This document shows, piece by piece, positions 7,118-10,688 of a stretch of 10,688 nt of DNA; positions within the stretch are counted from its first letter, which is position 1; each line of letters opens with the position of its first letter. The translations under genes and the position numbers were made by a program. The notes beneath the pieces were generated by a model that ran no database searches, was not told the origin of the DNA, and was given only the letters and a program-made list of their open reading frames with translations. The stretch is from an uncultured Eubacteriales bacterium. GTDB lineage: Bacteria > Bacillota > Clostridia > Oscillospirales > CAG-272. The stretch covers positions 1-10,688 of the forward strand of contig URZF01000035.1 of NCBI GenBank assembly GCA_900552255.1, written 5' to 3'.

Positions 7118-7146
7118 ATTATATCATTGTGAGGAATCGATGTCAA
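7118..7146 (-). promoter_or_regulatory. Consensus SigA promoter of proS
   Basis: On the - strand a perfect -35 box TTGACA (7146-7141) is separated by exactly 17 bases from a perfect -10 box TATAAT (7123-7118). Transcription would start near 7111, giving an AT-rich leader of roughly 57 bases before the proS ATG. The promoter lies just downstream of the terminator of the preceding minus-strand cluster, so proS is an independent unit. No operator or riboswitch is apparent in the leader. Confidence 0.85.
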
Positions 7147-7177
7147 GCGGATAAAAGAAATCCGGCAAGGAATTCCC

Positions 7178-7210
7178 AAAAAAAGCCTCCCGCCGCCGCG
7201 GGAGACTTTT
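7178..7210 (-). terminator. Rho-independent terminator of the GtrA/FAD/GT-C cluster
   Basis: On the - strand a GC-rich stem is formed by AGTCTCCCGC and GCGGGAGGCT (one G-U pair, 4-base loop), followed by seven T (7184-7178). It begins about 23 bases after the stop codon of the membrane protein gene. The + strand version has a mismatch in the stem and a poorer T-run, so the orientation is clear. Confidence 0.87.
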
Positions 7211-7232
7211 CATTTTATCGTCAGATGTTGAT

Positions 7233-8870
7233 TTAAAAAAGGTTTTGGCTGAGCACCAAAATATAGTAATCGCCCGACCGAAAGGTGGAAAGCAGCGCCT
7301 GATAGGCAAGCAGCTCTTTATACATGTCGGTCGCTTTGAACGTCGTATATTCGCTCTCCGTGAGCATCAGGAAATACGTTTCCTGTCCTTCTTTGTCCTT
7401 ATACCAAGTCTCCGACGACTGATAACGGTTGGGAGAAATGCCGGAGGCGCTCAGATTGATGTTTCTGACCTTGACCTTGCTGTCCGAAAGGAGCGTCGCG
7501 CGTCCCGCATTCCAAAAGGTAGCGTAGCCGTATGTCAAGCCGCGCGCTTCAAGCTCCTCCAATGTCACATAGATCGAATCGTCCCTGCCGTAGTCCGCCG
7601 GTATGGAGACGATCGTTTTGACATTGACAAGGGAAAAAGCGAGGATCACCGCCATGATAAGCCCGCCTATCCGCTTGCCGACGATCTCGTTTTCACAAAT
7701 CAGCCATTTGATGCACAGAAGCGTCGCAACAGCGGAGCTGCCGACAAAGGGCGTCAGCCGCCATGCCGCAACGGAGAGCATTCCGCAGATATAGCCGAAC
7801 AAAATGACGGCCGTCAAAAGAACATGCGCAAGCAGCGCGATCTTCGTGTACCGATCGCGGATTCTGCGATACTGAAACAGGAGAACGACCGGACACACGA
7901 GCAGGAGAAGTGCGCCGGCAAGCTTTATCATCGTCAAAACAGAGGCAAAGGAGAACAAAGCGGCCGGCGTTTCAATGCCGAGAAGAGAAAAGTAATGCTC
8001 AAAAAAATTGCCCGCATTTTCATGCCAAGAGGAAACCGACGACCACAGAGAATAGGAATTTTCATAGTATGCGTCAATCTTGCCGAACTGCGTGATGACC
8101 GCCAGGATGGCAAGTCCCATAAGAGAGCCCAGTATCACGATGACGGCGATGATGTATTTTCTTCCGTTATTCCAAGAAATGAGCGGCGTTTCTTTGTCAA
8201 AAAAGGTATAGAGCGCAAGCGCCCCCAGCGCCGGCACGACCGTTATCGCCAGCACCTGAAAGCTGTCCGTGCCGCATCCGAGGCAGACGGCAAATAAAAG
8301 CGCCGACCAAACGACGAGCCGCGACCGCTTTCCCTTCTCCCACGGACTGTCGAGGACCCGAAAAATCAGTCCGAGCAGGAGAAAAACAAGCAAAATGCCA
8401 AGGCTGTAATAGATCGTATGCTCCCACATGATCTCGCGCAGCTTCTCCGAGCCGGACAAAATGAGCACGGTGGAAAACACCGCCGCAGCCGTCCATTTCC
8501 AGCCCCATTTCATGGAACGGAAGAAAAACGCAAGCACAGCGCAGAAAAGGACGGCAAATATCGACATGCTGAGAATCTGCGCCGGCATCGAAAGCCCAAA
8601 GAGCGCGACCGCGGGCACCATCCATATAAAGGAGCCGAACGGCAGGATTGCCGCGTAATAAAAATCCTCGGCCAAAATTTTTCCGGATTCCAGCGCCGCG
8701 TTTGCCCACAGAATCGAATCCGTGCAGTCGGAATGGAAATACCCCTCGGAGGGTCCGATGATGTAATAGAGAATCACGCCGAGCGACAAAAGAAAGAGCG
8801 GCAGGGCGACGAGAAGATCCGTCAGCCGCCGTTTCTCCCGGAGCTTTTGAAAATATGCAGCAAGCTTCAT
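7233..8870 (-). CDS. Multi-pass membrane protein, probable GT-C-type glycosyltransferase
   Basis: The 545-residue integral membrane protein has about 10-12 hydrophobic segments (for example 17-39, 82-118, 153-171, 187-223, 239-262, 304-333, 344-366, 400-420) and a mostly soluble C-terminal tail (about 424-545). The first outside loop carries HSDCTDS (46-52) with two acidic residues. This position and pattern resemble the catalytic loop of GT-C transferases, which use polyprenyl-phosphate sugars (GT39/ArnT/PMT-like). I infer a membrane glycosyltransferase; acceptor and sugar are unknown. The start at 8870 is chosen because AAAGGG lies 6 bases upstream; an ATG at 8885 is in frame but has a weaker site. 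It follows the FAD gene by 27 bases and is the last gene before the terminator, so it is likely co-transcribed with the FAD and GtrA genes. Confidence 0.85.
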   Translation of the reverse strand: MKLAAYFQKLREKRRLTDLLVALPLFLLSLGVILYYIIGPSEGYFHSDCTDSILWANAALESGKILAEDFYYAAILPFGSFIWMVPAVALFGLSMPAQILSMSIFAVLFCAVLAFFFRSMKWGWKWTAAAVFSTVLILSGSEKLREIMWEHTIYYSLGILLVFLLLGLIFRVLDSPWEKGKRSRLVVWSALLFAVCLGCGTDSFQVLAITVVPALGALALYTFFDKETPLISWNNGRKYIIAVIVILGSLMGLAILAVITQFGKIDAYYENSYSLWSSVSSWHENAGNFFEHYFSLLGIETPAALFSFASVLTMIKLAGALLLLVCPVVLLFQYRRIRDRYTKIALLAHVLLTAVILFGYICGMLSVAAWRLTPFVGSSAVATLLCIKWLICENEIVGKRIGGLIMAVILAFSLVNVKTIVSIPADYGRDDSIYVTLEELEARGLTYGYATFWNAGRATLLSDSKVKVRNINLSASGISPNRYQSSETWYKDKEGQETYFLMLTESEYTTFKATDMYKELLAYQALLSTFRSGDYYILVLSQNLF

Positions 8871-8876
8871 ATCGAT

Positions 8877-8882
8877 CCCTTT
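8877..8882 (-). promoter_or_regulatory. Ribosome binding site that decides the membrane protein start
   Basis: On the - strand AAAGGG lies 6 bases before ATG 8870. The alternative ATG at 8885 overlaps this site, which favours the shorter form. Confidence 0.55.
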
Positions 8883-8897
8883 CATATGAAAATCCCG

Positions 8898-10472
8898 TTA
8901 AGAATCTTCATTCCCCGATTTTTCCTCATGATATTCCTTCTCCGTATTCACGTTCCAGACCGGAGCCTTGTCATGCGAGCCGGACGCGACGGCGCGCACG
9001 GCCTCCATCGCCGTCAGCATCGAATGGTCCATGTTGTTATAGCGATGCTGGCCGTTTCTGCCGATGCACCATAGGTTGTCGATTCCGTCGAGATAAGCGC
9101 GTACCATATCAAAACGCTCATAGGTGCCGAAATACGCCGGATATGCCTTCTTGATCTTGATGCGAACGCTGTCGAGCACGTCCGCAGGATCGATAACGCC
9201 GATTGCGGCAAGCTCCTCCGTGGCAAAGCGGATGAAATCCTCGTCGGACATGCTCCAAAGCTCGTCCCCCTCGTTGCAGAAATATTCGAGCCCGATCCAA
9301 ACGGTATGCTCAAAATCCTTCACCATATAAGGCGACCAGTTGTTGAAAATCTGAAGCCTGCCGAGCTTTACATTCCGCTCCTGCACATAAATCCAGCAGT
9401 CCGGCACGATATTTCCGACCGTTTTCATCTTCGTTTGGTTTTGGATCTTCAATTTATCCACAAGCAGACCGACCGTGATAAAATCGCGGTACGGCAGCGC
9501 CGCGGCGATGTCATGGACCTCCCTTGGCACGACCTCTCCCATCCCTTCGATGAGGTCCTTCACCGGCATCGAGGAAAAATAGACGTCGGCCGTCATGCGT
9601 TCCCTCACGCCGCCGCGGTCCACGATAATGCCGGAGATGTGGCGCCCGTCCGTTTCGATCGCTTCCACCCGGCAGCTCCGAATGATTTCGCCGCCCATTT
9701 CCTCGACGCGGGAGGCCAGCGTCTCCCAAAGCTGTCCCGGTCCCTTTTTCGGATACAGATACTGCTCGATGAGCGAGGTTTCCACATGGCTTTTGTCTTT
9801 CTTGAACGGCTTTGAGAGAAATGCCCAAACGGCGCGCATGAGCGAAAGCCCCTTGACGCGCTGTGCGCCCCAGTCCGCGGAGATATCCGCGGGATTGCGT
9901 CCCCAAACCTTTTCCGTATAATCCTCAAAAAACATCTCATAGAGCGGCGCGCCGAAGCGGTTGATATAAAAGTTTTTGAGCGAATCCTCTTTTTTCTTGA
10001 ATATGCACGACCACACATAGCCGAAGCCCGCCTTCATCGTGCGGGTAAAGCCCATATTTTTCAGCGTTTCTCCTTTGAGAGAGATCGGATAGTCGAAAAA
10101 CTTCTGCAAAAAATAGATTCTCGATACGCGGCCGCGCAGCAGCATGACCTCGTCTGTCTTTTCCGGGTCAGGTCCCGTTTCTGCGAGCGGCTTTTCTCTT
10201 TCCAAGAGAATATCGTCGATGGACGGCGAGCCTTGCAGCGGCATCAGCTCCTGCCAAAGCGCATTGACCTCGCGGCTTTTGGAGAAAAACCGATGACCGC
10301 CGATGTCGATGCGGTTCCCGTGATATTCGACGGTTCTCGAAATGCCGCCTATGATGTCGCTTTCCTCGACAATGACAGGCTTTATATCCGTCGTTTTCAA
10401 AAGCTCATATGCCGCGGTGAGTCCCGCAGGTCCCGCCCCGATGATCAGCGCGGTTTTCGGTGTTTCATTCAT
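8898..10472 (-). CDS. FAD-dependent protein, UDP-galactopyranose-mutase/protoporphyrinogen-oxidase-like
   Basis: This 524-residue flavoprotein has a Rossmann FAD-binding N-terminus, [18 protein letters not shown] (8-25), an acidic residue at the end of strand 2 (VIVEES, 33-38), and [22 protein letters not shown] (42-63), the pattern of the UGM/amine-oxidase superfamily. [13 protein letters not shown] (182-194) and [10 protein letters not shown] (244-253) are also typical of this group. A second FAD-contacting region lies near the C-terminus, [22 protein letters not shown] (470-491). True UDP-galactopyranose mutases have about 370-400 residues, so this longer protein belongs to a related clade of undetermined substrate. 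Its neighbours, a GtrA-family protein and a GT-C-like protein, suggest a role in making or modifying a sugar donor for surface glycosylation. The start at 10472 is preferred over an upstream in-frame ATG at 10499 because the ribosome binding site falls between them. The polar, charged end (about 505-524) shows no domain. Confidence 0.9.
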   Translation of the reverse strand: MNETPKTALIIGAGPAGLTAAYELLKTTDIKPVIVEESDIIGGISRTVEYHGNRIDIGGHRFFSKSREVNALWQELMPLQGSPSIDDILLEREKPLAETGPDPEKTDEVMLLRGRVSRIYFLQKFFDYPISLKGETLKNMGFTRTMKAGFGYVWSCIFKKKEDSLKNFYINRFGAPLYEMFFEDYTEKVWGRNPADISADWGAQRVKGLSLMRAVWAFLSKPFKKDKSHVETSLIEQYLYPKKGPGQLWETLASRVEEMGGEIIRSCRVEAIETDGRHISGIIVDRGGVRERMTADVYFSSMPVKDLIEGMGEVVPREVHDIAAALPYRDFITVGLLVDKLKIQNQTKMKTVGNIVPDCWIYVQERNVKLGRLQIFNNWSPYMVKDFEHTVWIGLEYFCNEGDELWSMSDEDFIRFATEELAAIGVIDPADVLDSVRIKIKKAYPAYFGTYERFDMVRAYLDGIDNLWCIGRNGQHRYNNMDHSMLTAMEAVRAVASGSHDKAPVWNVNTEKEYHEEKSGNEDS

Positions 10473-10481
10473 ATCCGTTAT

Positions 10482-10491
10482 CCTTTCCTTT
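10482..10491 (-). promoter_or_regulatory. Ribosome binding site that decides the FAD protein start
   Basis: On the - strand AAAGGAAAGG ends 9 bases before ATG 10472. It lies downstream of the alternative ATG at 10499, so it supports the shorter protein beginning [14 protein letters not shown]. Confidence 0.6.
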
Positions 10492-10505
10492 TCATGCAAA
10501 ATCCT

Positions 10506-10688
10506 TTACCTGCCGCGGTAAACGAAGAGCTTGCGTCCTATGTAGTTCCATATCAGCACGATTCCCTTGACAACACAGGAGAGCAGAAGGTACCATAAGC
10601 CATGATCCCCGATGAAGCGCGTTCCGAGAAGCGTCAAAAGCTCTGTGATGCCGAAGCCGACGACACCGACGGCGACATAGATGAAAAA
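10506..10688 (-). CDS. GtrA family membrane protein, C-terminal part, cut by the window edge
   Basis: The last 60 codons of a minus-strand gene continue beyond the right edge; the stop is TAA at 10508-10506. The visible protein reads FFIYVAVGVVGFGITELLTL at first, with two further hydrophobic segments, and ends WNYIGRKLFVYRGR. The paired transmembrane segments, the early VGVVGF glycine motif and the WNYxxRKxFVY ending are typical of the GtrA family. These are small four-helix membrane proteins thought to help move or bind polyprenyl-phosphate-linked sugars. The usual length is about 120-150 residues, so roughly half is missing. The FAD protein gene starts 33 bases downstream, consistent with one operon. 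Confidence 0.85.
   Translation of the reverse strand, partial: FFIYVAVGVVGFGITELLTLLGTRFIGDHGLWYLLLSCVVKGIVLIWNYIGRKLFVYRGR

Noticed and set aside
7245..8297. A 350-codon + strand open frame opposite the membrane protein gene
   Set aside because: Highly basic, low-quality composition complementary to codons for hydrophobic residues; a shadow frame.

Overview
The window looks like a chromosomal segment of a moderately GC-rich Bacillota (Clostridia-like) bacterium. The reasons are the gene order rplI-dnaB-tilS-hpt, Firmicutes-style GGAGG-type ribosome binding sites, one textbook SigA promoter, and a lipoprotein with a classical lipobox. No RNA gene, insertion sequence, CRISPR array or prophage gene is visible. 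Nearly all of the sequence is coding.

Layout. Positions 1-5298 (+ strand) form one tightly packed block: ribosomal protein bL9 (rplI), replicative helicase (dnaB), tRNA-Ile lysidine synthetase (tilS, overlapping dnaB), hypoxanthine phosphoribosyltransferase (hpt), a small membrane-anchored protein of unknown function, and a lipoprotein made of two diverged copies of one domain. The first four are housekeeping genes in a familiar order. The last two occupy the place where many Firmicutes carry ftsH. A hairpin terminator at 5302-5330 closes the block and also lies at the end of the convergent proS gene. proS (- strand, 5332-7053) is a stand-alone gene with its own consensus promoter just upstream. 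From 7233 to the right end, a second minus-strand cluster encodes, in transcription order, a GtrA-family membrane protein (cut by the window edge), a UDP-galactopyranose-mutase-like FAD protein, and a large GT-C-like membrane protein. It ends in a strong terminator at 7178-7210. This set looks like a lipid-linked sugar or cell-surface glycosylation cassette.

The most striking observation is in hpt. The reading frame stops at TAA (3709-3711) directly after the VVGYGLD motif, yet the same frame continues past the stop for 20 more codons that match the normal C-terminal end of the family, then reaches a second TAA (3772-3774). The stop sits exactly where the family usually has tyrosine. This is a single-codon nonsense change, a sequencing error or, less likely, readthrough; TAA ends at least five other genes here, so a changed genetic code is not the explanation.

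I see no convincing novel defence or mobile system. The less ordinary parts are the interrupted hpt, the paired secreted-protein genes 3857-5298, and the GtrA/FAD/GT-C cassette.
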